DNA of 5,167 nucleotides, from positions 1 through 5,167 of the forward strand of contig JAEWGS010000034.1 of assembly GCA_023388205.1 (NCBI GenBank). The letters are read 5' to 3'. Numbering within the stretch: position 1 is the first letter of the stretch; each line of letters starts with the position of its first letter. The translations under genes were made by a program, and so were the position numbers. Below the pieces are notes generated by a model that saw only the letters and a list, made by a program, of their open reading frames with translations, was not told where the DNA came from and made no database searches. The DNA comes from Bacillota bacterium (GTDB taxonomy: Bacteria > Bacillota > Clostridia > Saccharofermentanales > Fastidiosipilaceae). Below, piece by piece: positions 1 to 4,744 of this stretch.

Positions 1-154
1 GGATTATATCTAGACAAAAACCTTTCGGCGACTTTGTCAGATATTCATGTTTTCGAGCACTGATCAGAGCTTGTTTCTTTAAGAGCACCCAAAAAACTTT
101 TATTCGGGACTGAATTTCAGCAGAGGACAGATCCGCGCCTTTGGCTTTATTCAT
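1..154 (-). CDS. possible partial ORF, unrecognised, runs off left edge
   Basis: On the minus strand one frame is open from just after a TAA stop (278-280) to the left edge, about 92 codons. The first ATG in it is at 152-154, with only a weak purine stretch (GAAGAG) upstream. Alternative starts GTG (164-166) or TTG (167-169) lie downstream of an AGGA at 180-183, at rather long spacing. From the ATG the visible peptide is about 51 residues, begins MNKAKGADLSSAEIQ and is rich in Lys, Ala and Leu, with one short hydrophobic stretch (VFWVLL). I do not recognise it. A 92-codon open frame can occur by chance, so this may be non-coding or the remnant of a decayed gene. The downstream end lies outside the window. 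Confidence 0.25.
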   Translation of the reverse strand, partial: MNKAKGADLSSAEIQSRIKVFWVLLKKQALISARKHEYLTKSPKGFCLDII

Positions 155-380
155 CTGGCTCTTCACCAAAACAAAATTTTCCTGGCTGACTATACCCGTC
201 TCTGCTGAGATTCCACTCACACCTCGAGCACTTGCCTTTTCAAGTGCAGCTGCCCTTTTTCCAAGCCCTGAACAAAGTTAACAGAATGAAAAGATGCGCT
301 CCCCTGTTTCACCTGTGATACCTCTAAGAATTTTTCTTCGTCAAGATAGGTGCACGATACAAATCAAAAACACCCGTTAT

Positions 381-386
381 GGAGGT
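381..386 (+). promoter_or_regulatory. ribosome binding site of the nitroreductase gene
   Basis: GGAGGT lies 3-4 nt before the ATG at 390. It fixes that ATG as the start rather than the in-frame ATG at 294, which has no Shine-Dalgarno sequence and would add 32 residues not typical of the family. Confidence 0.85.
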
Positions 387-389
387 TCT

Positions 390-968
390 ATGGCTTTAAT
401 CGAATCTATGAAAAAGAGAAGAAGCATTTATGCCTTAGGCAAATTTGAAAATCAAGCTGACATGAAGGTCGTTCAAAACTTAGTTGAAGAAGCGACTGAA
501 CTCACCCCGGACGCTTTTAACATGAAAAGCGCTCGCGTACTCATCGTCGACAAAAGTCAGCAAGAGCTGCTTTGGGATGCCGTGTATGAGGCTTTTGATG
601 GGAAAGTCAGCAGAGAAAAGATTGACCTCTTCAAAAATGCACAGGGGACGATCCTTTACTTCACAGACACGGATGTTGTCCAAAAGCTCGAGGAGGCTTA
701 TCCCCTCTACGCACATCAGTTTCCACACTGGGCGAGTCAGGCTCTGGGCATGCTGGAGTTCAACGTCTGGACCGCCCTCGCAGAACAGCAAATCGGCGCC
801 AGTCTTCAGCACTATAGCCCAGTTATTGACCTCAAAGTTCAAGAGCTTTTCGGAATTCCCAAGTCCTGGAAATTAGACGCTCAAATGCCTTTCGGCAAAA
901 TTTTAGCGCCCGCTGATGCCAAAGAAAAAGAAAACATCCAAGAAAGAGTCCGTTATATGTCTGACTGA
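390..968 (+). CDS. nitroreductase family protein (Frm2/CinD-like)
   Basis: This is a 192-residue soluble protein that I recognise as a nitroreductase-fold flavoprotein. The family uses FMN and NAD(P)H to reduce nitro compounds, quinones or related electrophiles in the cytoplasm. Visible family features are the N-terminal basic RRSIY segment (residues 10-14), expected to contact the FMN phosphate; the TPDAFNMKSAR block (39-49), the counterpart of the PS..NxQPw flavin-binding stretch; the helix WASQALGMLEFNVWTALAEQQIGASLQ (114-140); and the C-terminal IPKSWKLDAQMPFGKI region (156-171). Length and sequence style fit the compact Frm2/Hbn1/CinD subgroup. CinD of Lactococcus is copper-induced, but I see no TACANNTGTA copper-operator upstream, so that regulation is not supported here. 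The gene converges with the flippase-like gene and their 3' ends overlap by 16 bp. The physiological substrate cannot be told from sequence. Confidence 0.92.
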   Translation: MALIESMKKRRSIYALGKFENQADMKVVQNLVEEATELTPDAFNMKSARVLIVDKSQQELLWDAVYEAFDGKVSREKIDLFKNAQGTILYFTDTDVVQKLEEAYPLYAHQFPHWASQALGMLEFNVWTALAEQQIGASLQHYSPVIDLKVQELFGIPKSWKLDAQMPFGKILAPADAKEKENIQERVRYMSD

Positions 969-2080
969 GCCTGAGTGTCGGCATCGACGTGTGCCGCTTT
1001 TTTTCGAGAGACCCGGGCAAAAGCAACAATCGAGATCAACCCAGCTAAAATCATAAAGCCGTACAGATTGACAATACGTGTGAGCAGCATCGCCGAGACC
1101 TCCGCCCCCGGGCTTAGAGTATTTCTAAACATCTGCACGAATCCCGCCTCCATGACGCCCACCATCCCCGGCGTCGGAATGGACATCGATGCGATATAGA
1201 GGTTCGACTGCAAGGCAAAAATCTCAGCGAAAGAACTCGGCGATGCGCCCAAGGCCAGGCAAGCAAAATAGCTCACCTGATAGTAGGAAAACACTTGAAT
1301 CAAATTCACCACAATCAATTTCCAAGCGATTCTTTTATGGCGCACAAAACCGCCGCTGGCTTCTTCGTAGCGCTGCATAAAGCGATCTAACTTTTGCGAA
1401 AGCTGCGCCATTCTGGGACCTTTTTGATTCATCCAGCGCACCAAAAGCGAAACCGGCACACGAAGGATTTTCGGACACAAAATCATGATCAAAAGGCACA
1501 GCGTCATCGAGACAATCACGATATATCCGATGATCAAGAGCCACTTCATCGCACCGAGACGTTCAGCCATAAGCTGAGGCATCGCCACATAACTGACGAT
1601 CGCAAACAAGAACACAGAGATGTTATAGAAAATAGCGAGCAGGATAAAAAGCACGGAGCTTTGGGACACGTGAATGCCTTTGCGGTGCAAGTAAAACATC
1701 TCCATGGGCTGTCCACCCGTCGCTGAAGGTGTGATGTTATTAAAATAAAAGCCGATAAAAGCCGTATTCCACGCTGTGCCCATATCTGTCCCGCGGCGTG
1801 TCGTCGCGTCGATGATCCATTTGATGTCCAAAGCGATACAAAATTCAAAGATGAACATCATAAGAACGGCTAAGAGTAAATAGCCCGGTTTGGCATGTCT
1901 CAGCGTATCCAAGACTTGCCCGGCTGGAACGTCCTTTAAGATGTAATAAAGCGTCCCGACTAAAACCAAAAGCATCGCGATGCCGCTCAAGGCGTATTTC
2001 CATGTTGAGCCCTTGTTGACTTCCGCTGCAGCTGCATTCTGCTGATCGACTTTTGCTTTCTCTTGTTCTAAAGAATTCAT
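953..2080 (-). CDS. flippase-like integral membrane protein (LPG synthase TM / YbhN superfamily, UPF0104)
   Basis: This is a 375-residue polytopic membrane protein. A polar, Gln/Ala/Glu-rich N-terminus (1-27) is followed by hydrophobic segments near 28-48, 66-86, 142-166, 180-202, 252-276 and 329-355, with weaker ones between. Two hallmark motifs are seen: NNITPSATGGQPMEMFYL (114-131) and the PTPGMVGVMEAGF block (302-314). These are typical of the membrane domain shared by MprF (lysyl-phosphatidylglycerol synthase/flippase) and YbhN-type proteins (PF03706-like). The soluble aminoacyl-transferase domain of MprF is absent, so this is the stand-alone form, whose substrate is generally unknown; lipid translocation is inferred from the family. 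A basic loop (203-251) separates the two halves. The ATG at 2080 is chosen because GAGGG precedes it by 5 nt. An in-frame GTG at 2128 would add 16 residues but lacks a ribosome binding site. It is divergent from the PAP2 gene and its 3' end overlaps the nitroreductase gene. Confidence 0.92.
   Translation of the reverse strand: MNSLEQEKAKVDQQNAAAAEVNKGSTWKYALSGIAMLLVLVGTLYYILKDVPAGQVLDTLRHAKPGYLLLAVLMMFIFEFCIALDIKWIIDATTRRGTDMGTAWNTAFIGFYFNNITPSATGGQPMEMFYLHRKGIHVSQSSVLFILLAIFYNISVFLFAIVSYVAMPQLMAERLGAMKWLLIIGYIVIVSMTLCLLIMILCPKILRVPVSLLVRWMNQKGPRMAQLSQKLDRFMQRYEEASGGFVRHKRIAWKLIVVNLIQVFSYYQVSYFACLALGASPSSFAEIFALQSNLYIASMSIPTPGMVGVMEAGFVQMFRNTLSPGAEVSAMLLTRIVNLYGFMILAGLISIVAFARVSRKKAAHVDADTQAQSDI
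979..1004 (+). terminator. candidate intrinsic terminator of the nitroreductase gene
   Basis: A 5-bp GC-rich stem CGGCA/TGCCG (979-983/992-996) with an 8-nt loop is followed by C and seven Ts (998-1004), 11 nt after the nitroreductase stop. It lies within the coding region for the C-terminal tail of the opposing flippase-like gene. The stem is short, so termination efficiency is uncertain. Confidence 0.5.
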
Positions 2081-2085
2081 ACTTT

Positions 2086-2090
2086 CCCTC
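2086..2090 (-). promoter_or_regulatory. ribosome binding site of the flippase-like gene
   Basis: On the minus strand GAGGG is followed by AAAGT and then the ATG at 2080, a spacing of 5 nt. This decides for the 375-residue protein over the 391-residue version starting at GTG 2128. Confidence 0.7.
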
Positions 2091-2190
2091 ATCTCTCGCC
2101 AGCGATTCGCTTTCTCGCCCATCGTCACTGCGATGTGCGCCGATCCATGCTCTGTTCATCCATGCGCTTCGGTGCTTGTGTCGCTTGCTT

Positions 2191-2286
2191 TTATCAGTCG
2201 TTGATCTTGCTCACTTATGTCGGTCGTGTGTTGTCAGGCGTTTGTTGTCAGTCGTTTATTATCGGTCCTGTGTGGTCGGCCATGTG
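2191..2286. repeat. degenerate 14-bp tandem repeat (minisatellite)
   Basis: Read on the plus strand, units are TTATCAGTCGTTGA (2191-2204), a diverged 12-bp spacer (2205-2216), ATGTCGGTCGTGTG (2217-2230), TTGTCAGGCGTTTG (2231-2244), TTGTCAGTCGTTTA (2245-2258), TTATCGGTCCTGTG (2259-2272) and TGGTCGGCCATGTG (2273-2286). The consensus is TTRTCRGTCGTKTR. Positions 4 (T), 5 (C), 7 (G), 9 (C) and 11 (T) are invariant in all six 14-bp units, and the two central units match at 12 of 14 positions. A 14-bp period is not a multiple of three, which argues against coding. The array lies in the likely leader of the flippase-like gene. Confidence 0.8.
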
Positions 2287-2313
2287 TGCACCAAAGTCCA
2301 AAGCCTTGGCTAC

Positions 2314-2329
2314 GCAAAGCCGCCTTTGC
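2314..2329. repeat. 6-bp inverted repeat, tight hairpin
   Basis: GCAAAG (2314-2319) and CTTTGC (2324-2329) are perfect inverse complements around a 4-nt CCGC loop. The hairpin sits between the candidate minus-strand -10 box and the 14-bp repeat array. No T-run follows on either strand, so it is not a typical terminator. Confidence 0.5.
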
Positions 2330-2355
2330 ACGCCTCGCGTGACACACCTCGTAGC

Positions 2356-2361
2356 ATTATC
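2356..2361 (-). promoter_or_regulatory. candidate -10 box for the flippase-like gene
   Basis: On the minus strand GATAAT matches five of six positions of TATAAT. The hexamer 17 bp upstream (ATTAAA, 2379-2384) is a poor -35 match, and no extended -10 TG is present. If used, the leader to the ATG at 2080 would be about 270 nt and would include the 2314-2329 hairpin and the 14-bp repeat array. Confidence 0.25.
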
Positions 2362-2477
2362 GCCTAAGAATGTAACAGTTTAATTCTGATATCTTTTCAA
2401 ACTGACTTATATTTTCTAAAAACGACTTAATGTTTGCAGCTATATCTACGTCTACAGCGCCCCATCTTGATCGTCTT

Positions 2478-2495
2478 CAGCTTCAGAATAAGCTG
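2478..2495. repeat. 6-bp inverted repeat CAGCTT/AAGCTG
   Basis: CAGCTT (2478-2483) and AAGCTG (2490-2495) flank a 6-nt loop CAGAAT. It has no T-run and no recognised operator identity, and is recorded as structure in otherwise unexplained DNA. Confidence 0.35.
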
Positions 2496-2518
2496 TTTCA
2501 GTAGCTCAACCTTCATTT

Positions 2519-2570
2519 TGCATTCATTGCTGCGACTTCATGAACTAAAGAATGCACCTCAATTTTTTTT
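2519..2570 (+). terminator. weak terminator-like hairpin with T8 in intergenic DNA
   Basis: TGCATTC (2519-2525) and GAATGCA (2550-2556) form 7-bp arms around a 24-nt loop that itself contains the palindrome TTCATGAA (2537-2544). CCTCAA and then eight Ts (2563-2570) follow. No plus-strand gene lies upstream, so it would only make sense as the end of an unannotated RNA. The long loop and the 6-nt gap before the Ts make it a poor terminator. Confidence 0.2.
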
Positions 2571-2593
2571 GCGAAAAGCACCCCCTGCATCGC

Positions 2594-2639
2594 TTGATCG
2601 CTCAAATTACAGCTCGATCTCGAGCGCAATGCTTGCATT
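2594..2639. repeat. cluster of three short inverted repeats next to a promoter candidate
   Basis: In 46 bp there are TTGA/TCAA (2594-2597/2602-2605), GCTCGA/TCGAGC (2612-2617/2620-2625) and AATGC/GCATT (2628-2632/2635-2639). They end 11 bp before the candidate -35 box at 2651. Such dyads could be operator half-site pairs, but they match no regulator site I can name. Confidence 0.35.
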
Positions 2640-2650
2640 TACCCAAGCGT

Positions 2651-2679
2651 TTGACCCACTTTTTGAATCTTGCTATTGT
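2651..2679 (+). promoter_or_regulatory. candidate housekeeping-sigma promoter for the PAP2 gene
   Basis: TTGACC (2651-2656, five of six to TTGACA) is followed after exactly 17 bp by TATTGT (2674-2679, four of six to TATAAT). The -10 is preceded by TGC, giving an extended -10. Initiation near 2686 would give a leader of roughly 170 nt before the PAP2 ATG. It is the best promoter-like pairing I found in this gap. Confidence 0.45.
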
Positions 2680-2730
2680 AAAAGCCGAGTACAGCCGAGC
2701 GCCTAAAGTCATCTGCTCTGCTTTAGTCCC

Positions 2731-2822
2731 GCCTCATAGGCACTTTGGCGCCAATCAAATCAGCTTCATAAAATCTGAAGCCTCAAGGGCGTCCACGCAA
2801 CACTTTTTTTCGCCTCTGAGGC
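2731..2822. repeat. three related dyads GCCTCnnnGGC upstream of the PAP2 gene
   Basis: GCCTCATAGGC (2731-2741), GCCTCAAGGGC (2780-2790) and GCCTCTGAGGC (2812-2822) share the 11-bp pattern GCCTCnnnGGC. The first and third are true inverted repeats with arms of 4 and 5 bp. Their flanks also agree: 2730-2743 and 2811-2824 match at 12 of 14 positions. All three lie between the promoter candidate and the PAP2 start, where a repressor or a leader-binding protein could act. Confidence 0.45.
2745..2754. repeat. perfect 10-bp palindrome TTGGCGCCAA
   Basis: A perfect dyad with no spacer lies just after the first GCCTCnnnGGC dyad and about 100 bp before the PAP2 start. It could be a dimer-binding operator; no known regulator is assigned. 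Confidence 0.4.
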
Positions 2823-2854
2823 ACAAAGCATGACGAAAGAAATGAGATTTTTCA

Positions 2855-3445
2855 ATGTTTGAATGGATAACACCCTACGAGCAAAATCTTTTACAGGCGC
2901 TCCAAAACCTGCGCTGTCCCGCTTTGGACTTTTTCTTGCAGGCACTCACCACCTCAGGCAATGCGGGCATGGTTTGGATCCTGTGGACCTTTATCCTCCT
3001 TGTTCTTTTTCAAAAACGCCGTCTCGCACTCACCCTTGGCCTGGCCCTCGGAATCGGCTTTGTGATCACCAACATCTGCCTCAAGCCCCTGATCTTCCGA
3101 CCACGTCCCCTCACTTTACTCCCTTCAGAGATCTTCTCGCTTTTACCCATTCATCCCAAAGATCCATTTTCCTTTCCGTCTGGTCACTCTTGCGCCGGCT
3201 TTGCTTTTGCCACCGCTATGCAATGCCATCCTGATCCCCATCGAATCCAGCGCGTTTTAGCTTGGTGCTTAGGCCTGCTCATCGCCTTTAGCCGCCTTTA
3301 TTTTTATCTACACTACCCCACGGACGTCCTCGCAGGCATCGTCATCGGTGTCACTTCGGCGCTTATCGCCTGTTTCATCATGCGACGTATGGAGCAAAAG
3401 TCTCCTCAACGCCCGTTTGATCGCAACGAAGGGCTTGATCGCTAA
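2855..3445 (+). CDS. PAP2-family membrane phosphatase
   Basis: This 196-residue integral membrane enzyme of the phosphatidic-acid phosphatase type 2 superfamily removes phosphate from a lipid phosphate or pyrophosphate by way of a phospho-histidine intermediate. All three catalytic motifs are intact: KPLIFRPRP (77-85, fitting KX6RP), PSGH (108-111) and SRLYFYLHYPTD (146-157, fitting SRX5HX3D). Catalytic residues are therefore K77, R84, H111 (acid), R147, H153 (nucleophile) and D157. Hydrophobic segments lie near 38-53, 57-76, 133-149 and 157-176, with a weaker one at 22-34. Length and layout resemble BcrC/YbjG-type undecaprenyl-pyrophosphate phosphatases and short PgpB-like proteins; motifs alone do not separate these. 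The ATG follows a weak GAGA (2844-2847) at 7-nt spacing. The gene is divergent from the flippase-like gene, another lipid-membrane protein. Confidence 0.94.
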   Translation: MFEWITPYEQNLLQALQNLRCPALDFFLQALTTSGNAGMVWILWTFILLVLFQKRRLALTLGLALGIGFVITNICLKPLIFRPRPLTLLPSEIFSLLPIHPKDPFSFPSGHSCAGFAFATAMQCHPDPHRIQRVLAWCLGLLIAFSRLYFYLHYPTDVLAGIVIGVTSALIACFIMRRMEQKSPQRPFDRNEGLDR

Positions 3446-3518
3446 GCTCAAAAGAATAGATAGATTTATACCATTCTCACAAATAACAAAGACTAAAAAC
3501 GCCTTTTGTGTTAACTTA

Positions 3519-3524
3519 TATACA
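3519..3524 (+). promoter_or_regulatory. candidate -10 box for the 3595 gene
   Basis: TATACA, within the AT-rich stretch TTATATACA, sits about 70 nt before the gene start. No good -35 hexamer lies 16-18 bp upstream and no TG extension is present, so the promoter is only suggested. If used, the leader would contain the 3528-3569 hairpin. Confidence 0.25.
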
Positions 3525-3527
3525 AGT

Positions 3528-3569
3528 AGCGAGATTTCGCGGCAGAATTTTATCTGCTTTTTTCTCGCT
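3528..3569 (+). promoter_or_regulatory. nested hairpin with T-run: terminator or leader attenuator
   Basis: The inner stem GCAGA/TCTGC (3542-3546/3553-3557, loop ATTTTA) is followed immediately by six Ts (3558-3563), a compact intrinsic-terminator shape. The outer arms AGCGAGA/TCTCGCT (3528-3534/3563-3569) can also pair. A competing small hairpin GCGA/TCGC (3529-3532/3537-3540) would use the same left arm. The element lies 83-124 nt after the PAP2 stop and ends 15 nt before the next gene's ribosome binding site. It may end PAP2 transcription, or attenuate or expose translation of the 3595 gene. The inner stem is only 5 bp, so efficiency is uncertain. Confidence 0.45.
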
Positions 3570-3583
3570 CCTCAAGCTGAATC

Positions 3584-3590
3584 AAGGAGG
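3584..3590 (+). promoter_or_regulatory. strong ribosome binding site of the 3595 gene
   Basis: AAGGAGG is a full match to the anti-Shine-Dalgarno sequence, 4 nt before ATG 3595. It rules out the in-frame start at 3508, whose extra 29 residues would be encoded by the hairpin/T-run leader. Confidence 0.9.
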
Positions 3591-3594
3591 GTAT

Positions 3595-4596
3595 ATGTCT
3601 GAAAAATATTTGTTGCTCACGGGAGAAGACGTCCACCACAAATCTTATGGCTCTGGCGTCATCATCGCCATTCGCAACGGATACGTCGAAATTGACTTTT
3701 CTTCGATTGGGCTCAAGCTTTTTCAATTCCCCCAAGCCCTGCGCCAACATTTGACTTTGACGCGTCCTGAAGCGATTAAACTCAGTCAAGAAATTCTAGA
3801 CGCTTACGACCATGAGCAAAATGAAAAGCAGGCGCGCCTTGACATCTTGCGCCGCCGCACAGAACCCGATTTGCGTGAAGAACTGATCCAGCGGATGCAA
3901 AAGCAGCGGGCCGAGCAGGAAGCTGAAGCCCAAGCCGATGCCAAGAACGCGCGCAAAAAAAGACAGCTTTCTGGCTCCTTGCCCCTCATCGCCTTCACCT
4001 GTTCCCTTGTGGATGAGCTGTCAGATCCCGAGCAGAAAATGAACGAGCTCCGCTTTGACGATCTTCAGCGCCTCGATGCCCAGGAGGACAATTTGCTTCG
4101 CGATCCGGAGCGTTTTGCCTCTCCGATGCTCCAAAACCGAGTGGCCTACAGCGGCTTTTATAAAAGCGGCAAACGCCAAGGCGAGGGGGTTCGCGTGAGC
4201 AAAATTGCTGAAGGCGCCTGGGTGCTTTTGACTTTTGTCCCCAAAGATGCCCGCGAGCGCGAGCGCGAAATTATCGCCTGTTATCAGATCGAGCGTTTCC
4301 ACCACGGGGATGATCGTCACAGCGCTTATGTCAAAGCATCCAACGATCCCAAGGCCTTTATTGTCTTCCCGAAGAAACACCGCGAACATCTGCATTTCTG
4401 GGATTTTTTGCCCCACGAAGTCGAGTCCAAAGCGCAGCTTCGTCTCGGTTCAGGCACTTATCGCTACTTAGAACCCGAAGAATTCACACCAATCTTAGAG
4501 CGCATGCTTGAGCTCGTCGAAGATGAGGATCAAAAAAGTCAGCTTCAGGGTCTCGCCGATGCCATTGAGGAGCAAAAAGAAGCCACGAATGCATAA
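3595..4596 (+). CDS. protein of unknown function, Tudor/SH3-like N-terminus plus coiled region and C-terminal domain
   Basis: A 333-residue protein that is probably cytoplasmic: no signal peptide or membrane segment. Three parts are visible. Residues 1-57 (HHKSYGSGVI, then GYVEIDFSSIGLKLFQFP) follow a pattern of a basic-aromatic-Gly start, a short beta stretch, a hydrophobic-D-F strand and K.F.FP, as in small SH3/Tudor-like beta domains that head many uncharacterised Firmicutes proteins. Residues 60-125 are highly charged (Glu, Lys, Arg, Gln, Ala) and probably a helical coiled coil. Residues 180-310 form a second domain with VLLTFVPKDAREREREII (210-227), HLHFWDFLPH (265-274) and LGSGTYRYLEPEEF (284-297). 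I recall a similar FWD.../GSG..RYL arrangement in hypothetical clostridial proteins, but know no function. No catalytic motif is evident; binding or regulation is a guess. It stands alone between terminator-like elements. Confidence 0.9.
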   Translation: MSEKYLLLTGEDVHHKSYGSGVIIAIRNGYVEIDFSSIGLKLFQFPQALRQHLTLTRPEAIKLSQEILDAYDHEQNEKQARLDILRRRTEPDLREELIQRMQKQRAEQEAEAQADAKNARKKRQLSGSLPLIAFTCSLVDELSDPEQKMNELRFDDLQRLDAQEDNLLRDPERFASPMLQNRVAYSGFYKSGKRQGEGVRVSKIAEGAWVLLTFVPKDAREREREIIACYQIERFHHGDDRHSAYVKASNDPKAFIVFPKKHREHLHFWDFLPHEVESKAQLRLGSGTYRYLEPEEFTPILERMLELVEDEDQKSQLQGLADAIEEQKEATNA

Positions 4597-4635
4597 AGCT
4601 TTGAGATGACCTTGAATCTATTTCGCTTGTATAGC

Positions 4636-4673
4636 AAAACGGTGCCCTGATGAGAAACAGGACACCGTTTTTT
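4636..4673 (+). terminator. strong intrinsic terminator after the 3595 gene, possibly bidirectional
   Basis: A 14-position stem (4636-4649 with 4658-4671) has a single C/A mismatch and an 8-nt loop ATGAGAAA. Its right side runs into six Ts (4668-4673). It begins 40 nt after the stop codon. On the minus strand the same stem ends in four Ts, so it may also serve the converging phosphohexomutase gene. Confidence 0.9.
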
Positions 4674-4699
4674 ACTTTCGGACTAAAATCTTAGATCCA

Positions 4700-4743
4700 C
4701 AGCACCCAAGTGCAGCGCCCGTCCGCAACACCCGAGTGCAGCG
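4700..4743. repeat. imperfect 18-bp direct repeat beside the phosphohexomutase stop
   Basis: CAGCACCCAAGTGCAGCG (4700-4717) and CAACACCCGAGTGCAGCG (4726-4743) agree at 16 of 18 positions with a 26-bp period. The second copy ends 1 bp before the minus-strand stop codon (4745-4747), so the repeats form the start of that gene's 3' untranslated region. No role is known. Confidence 0.65.
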
Positions 4744-4744
4744 A

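Larger units (their letters stand above)
1..389. other. 389-bp region upstream of the nitroreductase gene
   Basis: No confident gene is seen here. Besides the possible minus-strand open frame, it holds a perfect 7-bp inverted repeat, GCACTTG/CAAGTGC (228-234/241-247, 6-nt loop). It also holds a 9-bp inverted repeat, TCAGCAGAG/CTCTGCTGA (117-125/200-208), with arms 74 bp apart. I found no convincing promoter for the nitroreductase. The best -10-like element is TACAAA at 358-363, without a good -35. Confidence 0.5.
2081..2854. other. 774-bp divergent intergenic region
   Basis: This is the gap between the flippase-like and PAP2 genes. No minus-strand frame longer than about 60 codons is open here beyond the flippase-like gene start. 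The plus-strand open frames are Cys/Ser/His-rich, lack ribosome binding sites and do not look like proteins. The left part (2191-2286) is a degenerate 14-bp tandem repeat with a strong T-over-A skew. The right part (2478-2822) contains several short inverted repeats, a promoter-like pair of boxes and three related dyads close to the PAP2 gene. Both flanking genes must be promoted from within this gap. Confidence 0.7.

Noticed and set aside
294..389. N-terminal extension of the nitroreductase from ATG 294
   Set aside because: It has no Shine-Dalgarno sequence, while GGAGGT precedes ATG 390 and the family's N-terminus fits the shorter form.
294..389. Copper-responsive operator upstream of the CinD-like nitroreductase
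   Set aside because: No TACANNTGTA box could be found in the upstream region.
480..842. A 120-residue open frame antisense to the nitroreductase gene
   Set aside because: It lies wholly within a well-supported gene, ignores its codon structure and has no family resemblance.
2081..2128. 16-residue N-terminal extension of the flippase-like protein from GTG 2128
   Set aside because: There is no ribosome binding site upstream of GTG 2128 or the ATG at 2122, whereas GAGGG lies 5 nt before ATG 2080. It is not fully excluded.
2191..2286. CRISPR array
   Set aside because: Units are 14 bp, directly abutting and diverged; there are no unique spacers between identical repeats and no cas genes.
2053..2383. 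Two overlapping plus-strand open frames across the 14-bp repeat region (2053-2367 and 2135-2383)
   Set aside because: They start at TTG or GTG without ribosome binding sites, are Cys/Arg/Ser-rich, begin antisense to the flippase-like gene's start, and run through a repeat whose period is not a multiple of three.
2434..2833. Overlapping plus-strand open frames 2434-2706 and 2552-2833
   Set aside because: Composition is unlike a protein (Ser/Cys/His/Phe-rich), there is no ribosome binding site, no recognisable domain, and promoter-like and dyad sequences lie inside them.
4021..4416. A 131-residue open frame antisense to the 3595 gene
   Set aside because: It is a shadow of a gene with a strong ribosome binding site and conserved-looking motifs, with no independent start signal.
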